Below, one piece after another: positions 1 through 5,984 of a stretch of DNA of 5,984 bases. The notes under the pieces are model-generated. The model searched no databases. It had not been told where the DNA came from and was given only the letters and a program-made list of their open reading frames with translations. The stretch is from an uncultured Collinsella sp. (GTDB taxonomy: Bacteria; Actinomycetota; Coriobacteriia; Coriobacteriales; Coriobacteriaceae): contig UQXT01000109.1 of the NCBI GenBank assembly GCA_900545075.1, positions 1 to 5,984 of the forward strand. Reading direction: 5' to 3'. The stretch's first letter is position 1, and each line of letters opens with the position of its first letter. The translations under genes were made by a program, and so were the position numbers.

Positions 1-232
1 TCCTTTAACCGTAGAAAAAAGCTGCGGAGCGGACAGGCCTTCACCGCGGCAAACCAATAGCCATTGTATGCCCAAAAGGAGGCCGCCGATAACACCTCTT
101 CCGCTTAACGGCACACGCCGCTTGGCGCAATGGAGACAGGCTGCTTTGCACCAATGACAAGGAGTGTCCCAAAGTGCCGGCACAAAAGGAACGTCCCCAA
201 GTGCCAACAAAGGGAGCGCCGATGTTTTGGCA
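1..232. other. Non-coding stretch at left edge, no gene seen
   Basis: I find no protein family in any frame here. The open frames are short and Arg/Pro/Ser-rich, with no recognisable motif and no well-placed ribosome binding site. There is no tRNA-like arm or other RNA signature that I recognise. The only structure is the pair of direct repeats at 159-205. The stretch lies downstream of the tyrS terminator, so it is probably intergenic space before a gene outside the window. Confidence 0.6.
159..205. repeat. Two imperfect 20-nt direct repeats, REP-like
   Basis: Positions 159-178 and 186-205 match at 17 of 20 bases. Each copy begins AAGGA, carries GTCCC or a near variant, and ends AAGTGCC. 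The period is 27 bases. The junction between copies is a perfect 10-nt palindrome, GTGCCGGCAC (174-183), and the second unit is bounded by GGCAC and GTGCC. A degraded third copy may begin near 206. The reverse strand resembles the GGGACA/GGCAC-rich repeats often scattered through bacterial intergenic regions, sometimes as REP elements near Y1-type transposases. No transposase is present here, so the mobile origin is inference. Confidence 0.55.
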
Positions 233-351
233 ACGACAGCGAGCGGGTCGCATTTGAGACAAGGTGACGTGAAACGAAAGGGCGCTGACCTTCTGGTCGC
301 GCCCTTGAAGTTGAACGTCAGATTGTCCAAATGCGGCCCGCGCAGCGTCGT
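233..351. repeat. Long imperfect inverted repeat in tyrS 3' region
   Basis: Arms 243-285 and 299-341 are each 43 bases and are reverse complements at roughly three quarters of positions, allowing one gap in each arm. Matching blocks run outward from the centre: GGGCGC/GCGCCC, TGACGT/ACGTCA, GACAA/TTGTC, CGCATTTG/CAAATGCG and GCGGG/CCCGC. An outer block, ACGAC (233-237) with GTCGT (347-351), extends the symmetry to about 119 bp. Transcribed from tyrS, it would fold into one long interrupted hairpin. It could be a MITE-like palindromic element, an elaborate terminator or a small structured RNA. I cannot choose between these from one copy. Confidence 0.7.
272..306 (-). terminator. Probable rho-independent terminator of tyrS
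   Basis: Read on the minus strand, GGGCGC pairs with GCGCCC (304-299 with 285-280). An inner GACC/GGTC stem encloses a 4-nt AGAA loop, with one bulged base. The stem is followed by TTTCGTTT, a short interrupted U-tract. It lies about 75 bases after the tyrS stop codon and in the same direction, and it forms the tip of the larger inverted repeat at 233-351. The U-tract is imperfect, so its efficiency is uncertain. Confidence 0.65.
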
Positions 352-355
352 CCGG

Positions 356-379
356 TCCGCCGTTCGGTAGAACGGCGGA
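356..379 (-). other. Perfect 10-bp hairpin directly after tyrS stop
   Basis: TCCGCCGTTC (356-365) and GAACGGCGGA (370-379) are exact reverse complements around a GGTA loop (TACC on the minus strand). The structure begins two bases beyond the tyrS stop codon. No U-run follows it on the minus strand, so it is not a canonical intrinsic terminator. It may protect the mRNA 3' end or act with the downstream terminator at 272-306. Confidence 0.7.
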
Positions 380-380
380 A

Positions 381-1592
381 CTAAATCAACTTAAAGCCCT
401 TGCGCTTGCCTACGGAGAGGGTGTCGCCCAGCTTGAGGGCGCTGGGGTCGATGTTGTAGCTCTTGGGAGCCACGGCCTTGCCGTTGATCTTGATGCCGCC
501 GCCGTCGATGTCGCGGCGGGCCTGACCGGCACTGGCCGAAAGACCCAGGTCCTTGAGCAGGCCGGCGAGGTAGATCTGGCCCTCGTCGTTGACGGTCAGC
601 TCAACGTTCTTCTCGGGGAAGTCGGCGAGCTGGCCCTCCTTGAACACGCGGTCGAACTCGGCCTGAGCCTCGTCGCCGGCACCGGCGCCGTGGTAGGTGT
701 CGCACAGGTCGCGACCCAGAGCGCGCTTGAGCTCGTAGGGGTCGGCAGAACCATCGGCCAGGGCGGCGTCGATCTTGTCGACCTCTGCCGGGGTGAGCGA
801 GCTCGCCAGGCGGTAGTACTTGCCAATCATCTCGTCGGGGATGGACATGGTCTTGCCGAACATATCCTTGGGCGCGTCGGTCAGGCCGATGTAGTTACCG
901 TAGGACTTGGACATCTTACGGACGCCATCGGTGCCCTCGAGCAGCGGCATGGTGAGCGCGATCTGGGGCTCCATGCCCATCTTCTCCATGAGCTCACGGC
1001 CGGCGAGCAGGTTGAAGAGCTGATCGGTGCCGCCCATCTCCACATCGGCCTTGATCTGCACGGAGTCGAAAGCCTGCATCACGGGATACAGGAACTCATG
1101 CAGGGCGATCGGCGTCTGAGACTGGTAGCGCTTGGTAAAGTCATCGCGCTCAAGAATGCGGGCGACGGTGAACTTGGAGCACACCTGCAGCAGACCGGCC
1201 AGATCCATCGACAGGATCCAGTCGCCGTTGTGCACGATGGTGGTCTTCTCGGGATCCAGGATCTTCATGGCCTGGCTCACGTAGGTCTCGGCGTTGGCCT
1301 CGATTTGCTCCTGCGAAAGCTGCGGACGGGTGGAGTTCTTGCCTGAAGGATCGCCAATCAGCGCGGTACCGTTGCCGATGATGAGGGTGACGTTGTGGCC
1401 CAGGTCCTGGAACTGACGCATCTTGCGCAGCGGCACGGCGTGGCCCAGGTGCAGGTCGGGGCTGGTGGGGTCGACGCCGAGCTTGATGTTGAGGGGCTCG
1501 CCCTTCTCAAGCTTCTTGCGAAGGTCGGCCTCGGGGACGATCTGCGCGGCGCCCGAGGTGATGATACGCATTTGCTCGTCAACAGACAGCAT
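381..1592 (-). CDS. tyrS: Tyrosyl-tRNA synthetase
   Basis: This is a class I aminoacyl-tRNA synthetase that joins tyrosine to tRNA-Tyr in the cytoplasm using ATP. The 403-residue product has the family's usual length. The Rossmann catalytic domain carries the HIGH-type signature HLGH (residues 48-51) and the KMSKS loop (226-230), which marks the KMSKS subgroup of bacterial TyrRS. Tyrosine-pocket residues Y169, Q173 and D176 lie in FLYPVMQAFD, and GGTDQ is at 187-191. A C-terminal S4-type RNA-binding domain spans about 338-400, with the run AGQARRDIDGGGIKING. The start ATG follows AAAAGGAGG with a 7-nt spacer, and translation ends at TAG. The gene lies 96 bp downstream of the U32 gene on the same strand, so it may be co-transcribed or have its own promoter. 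Nothing looks truncated or missing. Confidence 0.97.
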   Translation of the reverse strand: MLSVDEQMRIITSGAAQIVPEADLRKKLEKGEPLNIKLGVDPTSPDLHLGHAVPLRKMRQFQDLGHNVTLIIGNGTALIGDPSGKNSTRPQLSQEQIEANAETYVSQAMKILDPEKTTIVHNGDWILSMDLAGLLQVCSKFTVARILERDDFTKRYQSQTPIALHEFLYPVMQAFDSVQIKADVEMGGTDQLFNLLAGRELMEKMGMEPQIALTMPLLEGTDGVRKMSKSYGNYIGLTDAPKDMFGKTMSIPDEMIGKYYRLASSLTPAEVDKIDAALADGSADPYELKRALGRDLCDTYHGAGAGDEAQAEFDRVFKEGQLADFPEKNVELTVNDEGQIYLAGLLKDLGLSASAGQARRDIDGGGIKINGKAVAPKSYNIDPSALKLGDTLSVGKRKGFKLI

Positions 1593-1599
1593 TGGGTAT

Positions 1600-1608
1600 C
1601 CTCCTTTT
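1600..1608 (-). promoter_or_regulatory. Ribosome binding site of tyrS
   Basis: On the minus strand AAAAGGAGG sits 7 bases before the ATG at 1592. It is a near-perfect match to the anti-Shine-Dalgarno complement and fixes the tyrS start. Confidence 0.9.
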
Positions 1609-1613
1609 GCTAT

Positions 1614-1640
1614 AGCACCCTCGCCGAAAACGGCGGTGCT
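1614..1640 (-). other. Hairpin in the leader just upstream of tyrS
   Basis: On the minus strand AGCAC and GTGCT form the base, and CGCCG pairs with CGGCG around a TTTT loop, with a three-base bulge (AGG) on the 3' side. The hairpin ends six bases before the tyrS ribosome binding site. No U-run follows, so it is a poor intrinsic terminator for the U32 gene. It could stabilise a processed tyrS mRNA or affect ribosome access. The leader lacks room for a full T-box riboswitch. Confidence 0.55.
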
Positions 1641-1688
1641 GGAAGTCCATAAACTCTTTTATGATAACAAACTGACGCGACGCGGCAC

Positions 1689-3656
1689 CTACGACAGGAA
1701 AATCCTCGTCCTGCCGCATGCGTCGATGGCAACTGGCAGACGTGTACCGTCACGCTCGACCAGATAGCGCACCTGCCGACGGCGCAAGCAGTCACGGCAA
1801 TGGACCTGCCCCGTCGCATCGGTGGCGCAGACGCCCTCGGCGGTCAGCAGGCAGTGCTCGCACACCATAAGCTCGGGACGGTCGGCGTCGACCGGACCCA
1901 AGACGCCGGGTTCGGCCGCCAGCTCGGCAATACGCTCCCTATCATTGCCGAGCAACTCGGCAGGCAAGTATACCCGCCCCGCGCCAAGACCCCGCAGCCA
2001 GGCAAGTGTGGCCCGATTGGCGCAGAACACCGGCGCCGCCACGTCGAACGCCGTGCCCAGCTCGCGGGCCGTCGCCACCTGCCCCAGATTGCGGCAGACG
2101 ACGCACCCGGCACGCTGCATAAGCGCCCGAGTCCGCTCGGTATCGCCCGCGCGGCACACTTCGTCGAGCACCACCGTCGCATCGGACAAATCTCGCTCAT
2201 CGCGCGGATCCACATCCATCAGTTCCCAGGCAAAGACCATACGAGCAAAAGCCTCATACTTTGACGGCTCCGCCAACTCCGTCGGCACATCGACATCTGC
2301 CAGGACGCCCTCAAACGGCAGCACCTCAACGGACTGTTCAACAGGCGCGACCGCATCTGCCTCGGCTCGCATGCGCTCCAACACCGTTGCCGTCTGCCCC
2401 AGCACGCCGGCGCTGCGAATCAGATAGACCTCGCAGCCCGCGTCCACCTTACGTTTGCAATGCACGACGATGCGCTCTCCCGCAGCGGCATCCACGGGAC
2501 ATGGCACCTGTGGCCAGCGCTTGGGCACATCGGGACGCGCGTCGGCACCCGGGTAAAATCGGATTTCGAGCGTATCGCCCGCCGCCACGGCGGCATCAAG
2601 CTCAACCGTCACCTCTTCGTGACCCACCGCCACCAAGTGGCCCACGCGCACGCCCTGGTTGATCGCGCGCTCAAAGCTCATGAGCTCGGCGCCCGAACGG
2701 CCCCAAAGATACGCATCGGTAAAGCCGCGGTTGAACGACCTTCCCAGCTCGCGCTCGAGCGTCGGCACCGCATCGGCATCCCATGTGCCGTCGCGCAGCA
2801 TATCGAGCGCCCGACGCCACACCCTCACCACGTTAAAGACGTAGTCGGGATTCTTCATGCGCCCCTCGATCTTGAGCGATGCCACGCCGGCGGCAACAAG
2901 CTCGGGCAGATGCGCGATGCCCAGATAGTCACGCGGACAAAGCAGGCGATCCCCTTCGACAGCGGCGACACTCTGCCCCGCCTCGTCCACCAAGTCATAG
3001 GACAGACGGCACGGCTGTGTGCAGTCGCCGCGCATCGCCGACCGTCCGCGCCGCAGGGCCGAAAACTCACACGCGCCTGAATAGCCAATGCAAATAGCGC
3101 CGTGACAGAACACTTCGATGGGCACGCCGGTGGCACAAAGCGTCCCAATCTCCGCCACGCTCAGCTCGCGCGCCGTCGTCACACGCTCAACTCCCAGCTC
3201 CTTGGCAGCCAATTGCACGGCGCCCTCGCTATGAGCGCCCGCTTGGGTGGACAGGTGAATCTCGACCCCCGGAATCGCCGCGCGAAGCGCGCAAACCAGC
3301 CCGGCATCGGCCACAATCAACGCATCGGCACCCAACGCATGCGCATGCGCCCCCAGCGTCACGGCGGCGGCAAGCTCATCATCGAACACGAACACGTTGA
3401 GCGTCACGTACACACGCGCGCCATGGGCATGGGCCACGGCACAACCGCGCGAGAACTCATCATCGCTAAAGCCATGCGCGCTCACTCGAGCGTTGAATCC
3501 GTCCAGCCCCGCATAGACGGCATCGGCACCCGCCGCAATCGCTGCGAGCATCTGGTCGAGCCCGCCAGCAGGCGCCAGCAGCTCGGGCAGCGCCACTCCA
3601 GCCGCCGCCAACTCGCTTTCGCATTGTCCGCTCGGTTCCATCGGCCGAATCGCCAT
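1689..3656 (-). CDS. Peptidase U32 family protein, probable RNA hydroxylase (RlhA/TrhP-like)
   Basis: Members of this family were first called collagenase-like peptidases. Several are now known as prephenate-dependent hydroxylases of 23S rRNA (RlhA) or of tRNA wobble uridine (TrhP). The 655-residue product opens with the N-terminal TIM-barrel-like U32 domain: LLAPAGG at 26-32, AGADAVYAGL at 42-51 and TLNVFVFDDEL at 85-95. The family signature EVFCHGAICIGYSGAC is at 181-196. Candidate iron-sulfur ligands are C189, C196, C212 or C216, and C240 (in LCPRDY), followed by SLKIEGRMKNPDYV at 260-273. A middle region at about 320-435 probably corresponds to the DUF3656/collagenase-like domain. The C-terminus has CxxC pairs at 599-602 and 620-623 and ends in the pattern seen in long U32 proteins. 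Length and domain order favour the RlhA-like long form, but the substrate cannot be assigned. A TTG start at 3674 is rejected because the AAGGAG site would then lie inside the gene. Confidence 0.88.
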   Translation of the reverse strand: MAIRPMEPSGQCESELAAAGVALPELLAPAGGLDQMLAAIAAGADAVYAGLDGFNARVSAHGFSDDEFSRGCAVAHAHGARVYVTLNVFVFDDELAAAVTLGAHAHALGADALIVADAGLVCALRAAIPGVEIHLSTQAGAHSEGAVQLAAKELGVERVTTARELSVAEIGTLCATGVPIEVFCHGAICIGYSGACEFSALRRGRSAMRGDCTQPCRLSYDLVDEAGQSVAAVEGDRLLCPRDYLGIAHLPELVAAGVASLKIEGRMKNPDYVFNVVRVWRRALDMLRDGTWDADAVPTLERELGRSFNRGFTDAYLWGRSGAELMSFERAINQGVRVGHLVAVGHEEVTVELDAAVAAGDTLEIRFYPGADARPDVPKRWPQVPCPVDAAAGERIVVHCKRKVDAGCEVYLIRSAGVLGQTATVLERMRAEADAVAPVEQSVEVLPFEGVLADVDVPTELAEPSKYEAFARMVFAWELMDVDPRDERDLSDATVVLDEVCRAGDTERTRALMQRAGCVVCRNLGQVATARELGTAFDVAAPVFCANRATLAWLRGLGAGRVYLPAELLGNDRERIAELAAEPGVLGPVDADRPELMVCEHCLLTAEGVCATDATGQVHCRDCLRRRQVRYLVERDGTRLPVAIDACGRTRIFLS

Positions 3657-3663
3657 CGGTAAA

Positions 3664-3669
3664 CTCCTT
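3664..3669 (-). promoter_or_regulatory. Ribosome binding site deciding the U32 start
   Basis: AAGGAG on the minus strand lies 7 bases before the ATG at 3656. This supports a 655-residue protein over a six-residue longer version beginning with TTG at 3674, which has no comparable site upstream. Confidence 0.8.
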
Positions 3670-3715
3670 GCCAAGGTGTGCTTTCACTCTGAAAATTGCT
3701 GCCACCCAGCATACA

Positions 3716-3725
3716 CGAGGCCTCG
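3716..3725. repeat. 10-nt palindrome in the divergent intergenic region
   Basis: CGAGGCCTCG is a perfect palindrome. Imperfect symmetry extends outward through CAC and GTG, with one extra base on the right. It lies between the U32 start and the AT-rich island, so it could be a regulator site affecting either gene. A 10-nt palindrome in GC-rich DNA can also arise by chance. Confidence 0.35.
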
Positions 3726-3734
3726 CGTGCCCCG

Positions 3735-3761
3735 ATTGGTTTAATGTGTAATAACTTATGT
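3735..3761. promoter_or_regulatory. AT-rich island, possible divergent promoter region
   Basis: This is the most AT-rich part of the gap between the divergent U32 and penicillin-binding protein genes, and both need a promoter in or near it. TTGGTT (3736-3741) on the plus strand is a weak -35-like match, and TAATAA (3749-3754) is a weak -10-like match, but the two are too close together to form one promoter. On the minus strand TATTAC resembles a -10. None is a good consensus promoter, so only the general location is supported. Confidence 0.25.
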
Positions 3762-3767
3762 CCATCC

Positions 3768-3795
3768 TGCCAGGCATAACACCTGCCGCCTGGCA
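3768..3795. promoter_or_regulatory. Perfect inverted repeat TGCCAGGC-N12-GCCTGGCA upstream of the PBP
   Basis: The 8-base arms (3768-3775 and 3788-3795) are exact reverse complements separated by 12 bases. The left arm also begins the odd palindrome TGCCAGGCA, and CCTGCC recurs at 3766-3771 and 3782-3787. The dyad ends about 10 bases before the ribosome binding site of the penicillin-binding protein. It could be a DNA operator or a 5'-UTR hairpin. No specific regulator is recognised. Confidence 0.5.
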
Positions 3796-3803
3796 TGACA
3801 TAC

Positions 3804-3810
3804 CTGGAGG
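3804..3810 (+). promoter_or_regulatory. Ribosome binding site of the penicillin-binding protein
   Basis: CTGGAGG, with the core GGAGG at 3806-3810, lies 7 bases before the ATG at 3818. It fixes the start of a gene whose end is outside the window. Confidence 0.85.
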
Positions 3811-3817
3811 TCAATAT

Positions 3818-5984
3818 ATGGGTCCTCGCCAACGACAGGAGCGCGGTCGCTCTAAGACGCATGCCCTTCCCATGATTTTGCTCTCGTTTTTGGGCTTTCT
3901 GCTTATCGCGGGCGTAGCGTTTGGCATCGGCATGATCGGCAACGTCAACCGCTGGCTGTCCGATCTGCCCGACTACACCGACGCCAACGCCTATCTGGTC
4001 AGCGAGCCCACCGACATCGTCGACTGCAACGGCAATACCATTGCGAGTTTCTACACTCAAAACCGCAAGTCCATCACCAAGGACCAAGTGTCCCCCTACG
4101 TGTTGCAGGGCACCATCGATGTCGAGGACGAGCGCTTCTATGAGCATGGCGGCATCGACCTCTGGGGCATTGCGCGTGCATCGGTGGCAACCCTCACCGG
4201 CGGCCATGAGGGTGCGTCGACCATCACCCAGCAGCTGGTCCGCAACACCATCCTGCAGGAGGAACAATTCGACTCGACCATCGAGCGTAAGGTGCGCGAG
4301 GCCTATATCGCCATCAAGATGGAGGACATGTACTCCAAAGACGAGATCCTCATGATGTACCTCAACACCATCTACTACGGCCACGGCGCCTACGGCATCG
4401 AGGCGGCAGCCGAGACCTATCTGTCCAAGACCGCCGCCGACCTCACCCTGAGCGAAGCTGCGCTGCTGATCGGCCTTCCCAACTCGCCCTCGCAGTACGA
4501 CCCCACGGTTAACCCCGACCTGGCGCTGTCCCGCCGCAACAAGGTTCTGGACAACATGCTGCGTCTGGGACACATCACGCAGGAAGAGCACGATGCCGCA
4601 CAGGCTGAGCCCATCACGCTTAACGTGACAGAGATCTCGGGCAGCGGCGTTAACATCTATTCGCAGCCCTACTTTGTCTCCTATGTCAAGCAACTTCTGG
4701 AGCAGGAGTTCTCCACCGACGTACTCTTTAAGGGCGGCCTTACGGTTAAGACCACCATCGACCCCACGATGCAGCAGGTGGCCGAGGAGGCCGTGCGCTC
4801 GCAGCTTGACACAATCGGACTCGACGGCTTGGACATGGGCATGGTGGTCATTGACCCCAAGACCGGCTATATCAAGTGTATGGTGGGCGGCTATGACTAC
4901 GACTCGGACCAGAACCACGTGAACCACGCAACGGCCAAACGCCCCACGGGCTCCTCGTTTAAGGCGTTCACGCTCGCCGCTGCCATCCAGTGCGGCATGG
5001 ACCCCAATATCACCCTCAACTGCAACTCGCCGCTCCCCCTTAAAAATTCTTCTGCCAAGGTCCAGAACTACGCAAACCAGAGCTTTGGCTCCATTTCGCT
5101 CAAGCAGGCGACGGCGGTTTCGTCCAACACCGGCTATGTCCAGGTCGCAGACGCCATCGGCAACAGCAAGATCATCTCGCTTGCCAAAAAACTCGGCATC
5201 GATCCCAAGAAAGACAACCTCGAAGACGTGCCCGTCATGACGCTCGGCACTGGCTCTATCTCGCCGCTCGAGATGGCCGCCGCCTATGCCGCCTTTGCTA
5301 ACGGCGGATACTATCGCCAACCCATCGCCATCACCGAGATCATCTCCCGCAGCGGATCAGCGCTGTATCAGCACACTGACAATCCGCAACAGGCGCTCAC
5401 CGGCGGTGAGGCCGCAGCCGTGACCGATACCCTGAGCGGCGTTATGCGTGGCAGCGGCACCGGCGCTTCGGGCGCCTTGAGCGTCAACCAGCCATGCGCC
5501 GGCAAGACGGGTACCACCAGCGATGTTACCAACCTGTGGTTCTGCGGCTACACTCCACAACTCTCCGTTGCGGTTTGGACCGGCTACTCCCAGGGCGAGA
5601 TCCCCATCAAAAAGTACGGTGCAGACTTACACCCTTATTCCGCCAACCTGCCTGTCTTCAAGAAATTCATGGATACGGTCTTGGCCGGTAAAGAGCGCGA
5701 GGAATTCCCGACCGGAACGGCACCTCAATACAAGAGCAATGACTCTTGGAAGTTCTTTGGCACAGCCAACAAAAAGGAAGAAAAGGGAGACGAAGACGAG
5801 GGAGCAACCACCACGACGACCGAGACCACGGGTGGCGGTACGACCGGCGGCGACGGTAACGGCGGCGAGGGCGGCTCTCCCACGCCTACCCCCGATCCTA
5901 CGCCTACTCCCGATCCTACGCCTACTCCCGATCCTACGCCTACTCCCGATCCTACGCCCACGCCTGATCCTACGCCCACGCCCG
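3818..5984 (+). CDS. Class A penicillin-binding protein (PBP1A-type), 3' end missing
   Basis: This is a bifunctional peptidoglycan synthase that polymerises lipid II glycan strands and cross-links their peptides on the outer face of the membrane. The frame is open for 722 codons with no stop, so the gene is cut by the window edge. A short basic N-terminus precedes one membrane segment at about residues 17-41 (LPMILLSFLGFLLIAGVAFG). The glycosyltransferase 51 domain follows: EDERFYEHGG at 103-112 with catalytic E103, GASTITQQL at 132-140, RKVRE at 157-161, and MYLNTIYYGHGAYGIE at 180-195. The transpeptidase domain begins near 340 and has SSFK at 379-382 with nucleophile S379, SSN at 435-437, and KTGTT at 563-567. 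All key catalytic motifs are intact. After about residue 652 the chain becomes an acidic, Thr/Gly-rich linker, then PTPTPD repeats from 688. No PASTA or other C-terminal domain is seen before the edge. It is divergent from the U32 gene. A symbol such as ponA or pbp1A is possible but not assigned. Confidence 0.95.
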   Translation, partial: MGPRQRQERGRSKTHALPMILLSFLGFLLIAGVAFGIGMIGNVNRWLSDLPDYTDANAYLVSEPTDIVDCNGNTIASFYTQNRKSITKDQVSPYVLQGTIDVEDERFYEHGGIDLWGIARASVATLTGGHEGASTITQQLVRNTILQEEQFDSTIERKVREAYIAIKMEDMYSKDEILMMYLNTIYYGHGAYGIEAAAETYLSKTAADLTLSEAALLIGLPNSPSQYDPTVNPDLALSRRNKVLDNMLRLGHITQEEHDAAQAEPITLNVTEISGSGVNIYSQPYFVSYVKQLLEQEFSTDVLFKGGLTVKTTIDPTMQQVAEEAVRSQLDTIGLDGLDMGMVVIDPKTGYIKCMVGGYDYDSDQNHVNHATAKRPTGSSFKAFTLAAAIQCGMDPNITLNCNSPLPLKNSSAKVQNYANQSFGSISLKQATAVSSNTGYVQVADAIGNSKIISLAKKLGIDPKKDNLEDVPVMTLGTGSISPLEMAAAYAAFANGGYYRQPIAITEIISRSGSALYQHTDNPQQALTGGEAAAVTDTLSGVMRGSGTGASGALSVNQPCAGKTGTTSDVTNLWFCGYTPQLSVAVWTGYSQGEIPIKKYGADLHPYSANLPVFKKFMDTVLAGKEREEFPTGTAPQYKSNDSWKFFGTANKKEEKGDEDEGATTTTTETTGGGTTGGDGNGGEGGSPTPTPDPTPTPDPTPTPDPTPTPDPTPTPDPTPTP
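5879..5984 (+). repeat. 18-bp tandem repeat encoding PTPTPD
   Basis: Six units begin at 5879, 5897, 5915, 5933, 5951 and 5969, and the last is cut by the window edge. The units at 5897, 5915 and 5933 are identical (CCTACGCCTACTCCCGAT). The others differ only at third-codon positions, so the protein repeat is exact. The encoded extended, proline-rich acidic tail is extracellular and probably spans or contacts the cell wall. The total copy number is unknown. Confidence 0.9.

Noticed and set aside
41..370. Two short open frames (41-262 minus and 164-370 plus) in the left non-coding region
   Set aside because: Both run through the direct repeats, and the plus-strand one also crosses the palindrome. 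Neither has a credible ribosome binding site or a known motif.
690..1346. 218-codon open frame on the plus strand inside tyrS
   Set aside because: It is antisense to the conserved synthetase core, is rich in His, Leu, Gly and Val, and has no recognised domain. It is a shadow of tyrS.
1593..1640. T-box riboswitch in the tyrS leader
   Set aside because: The minus-strand leader contains AGGGTGCT, which recalls part of a T-box, but the consensus is incomplete, the space is too short, and no specifier stem or terminator is present.
3657..3674. TTG start giving a six-residue longer U32 protein
   Set aside because: The AAGGAG ribosome binding site lies within this extension and is ideally placed for the ATG at 3656.
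3482..5320. 612-codon open frame on the minus strand, antisense to the penicillin-binding protein
   Set aside because: It overlaps the intact catalytic domains of the plus-strand gene and runs into the U32 gene in another frame. Its translation is a low-complexity Val/Gly/Asp/Leu mix with no family motif, as expected from the antisense of a codon-biased gene.
5725..5979. Minus-strand open frame translating as repeated GVGVGS
   Set aside because: It is the reverse reading of the PTPTPD tandem repeat and acidic linker in the penicillin-binding protein, not a separate gene.

Overview
The window looks like a chromosomal housekeeping segment of a moderately GC-rich Gram-positive bacterium. The codon use, the compact 403-residue KMSKS-type tyrosyl-tRNA synthetase, the long U32 protein and the class A penicillin-binding protein with a Pro-Thr-Asp tail would fit an actinobacterium of the class Coriobacteriia, perhaps Collinsella or a relative. 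That placement rests on general resemblance, not on a search.

Layout from left to right. Positions 1-380 hold no convincing gene. They contain two related 20-nt direct repeats (159-205) and a long imperfect inverted repeat (233-351). The centre of that inverted repeat is a terminator-like hairpin, and a second perfect hairpin (356-379) sits against the stop codon of tyrS. tyrS (381-1592, minus) follows, then a 96-bp gap with another hairpin, then a long-form U32 protein (1689-3656, minus) of the family that includes the RNA hydroxylases RlhA and TrhP. A divergent intergenic region (3657-3817) carries a perfect 8-bp inverted repeat and leads into a class A penicillin-binding protein on the plus strand. 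That gene starts at 3818 and runs off the right edge inside an 18-bp tandem repeat.

The two minus-strand genes both serve translation: one charges tRNA-Tyr, and the other probably modifies rRNA or tRNA. They may share a transcript that ends at the terminator near 272-306. The plus-strand gene is transcribed divergently and builds cell-wall peptidoglycan outside the membrane. I see no phage, CRISPR, transposase or defence gene. The most unusual material is non-coding: the repeat patch downstream of tyrS, the dyad upstream of the penicillin-binding protein, and the slippage-prone repeat coding for its tail.
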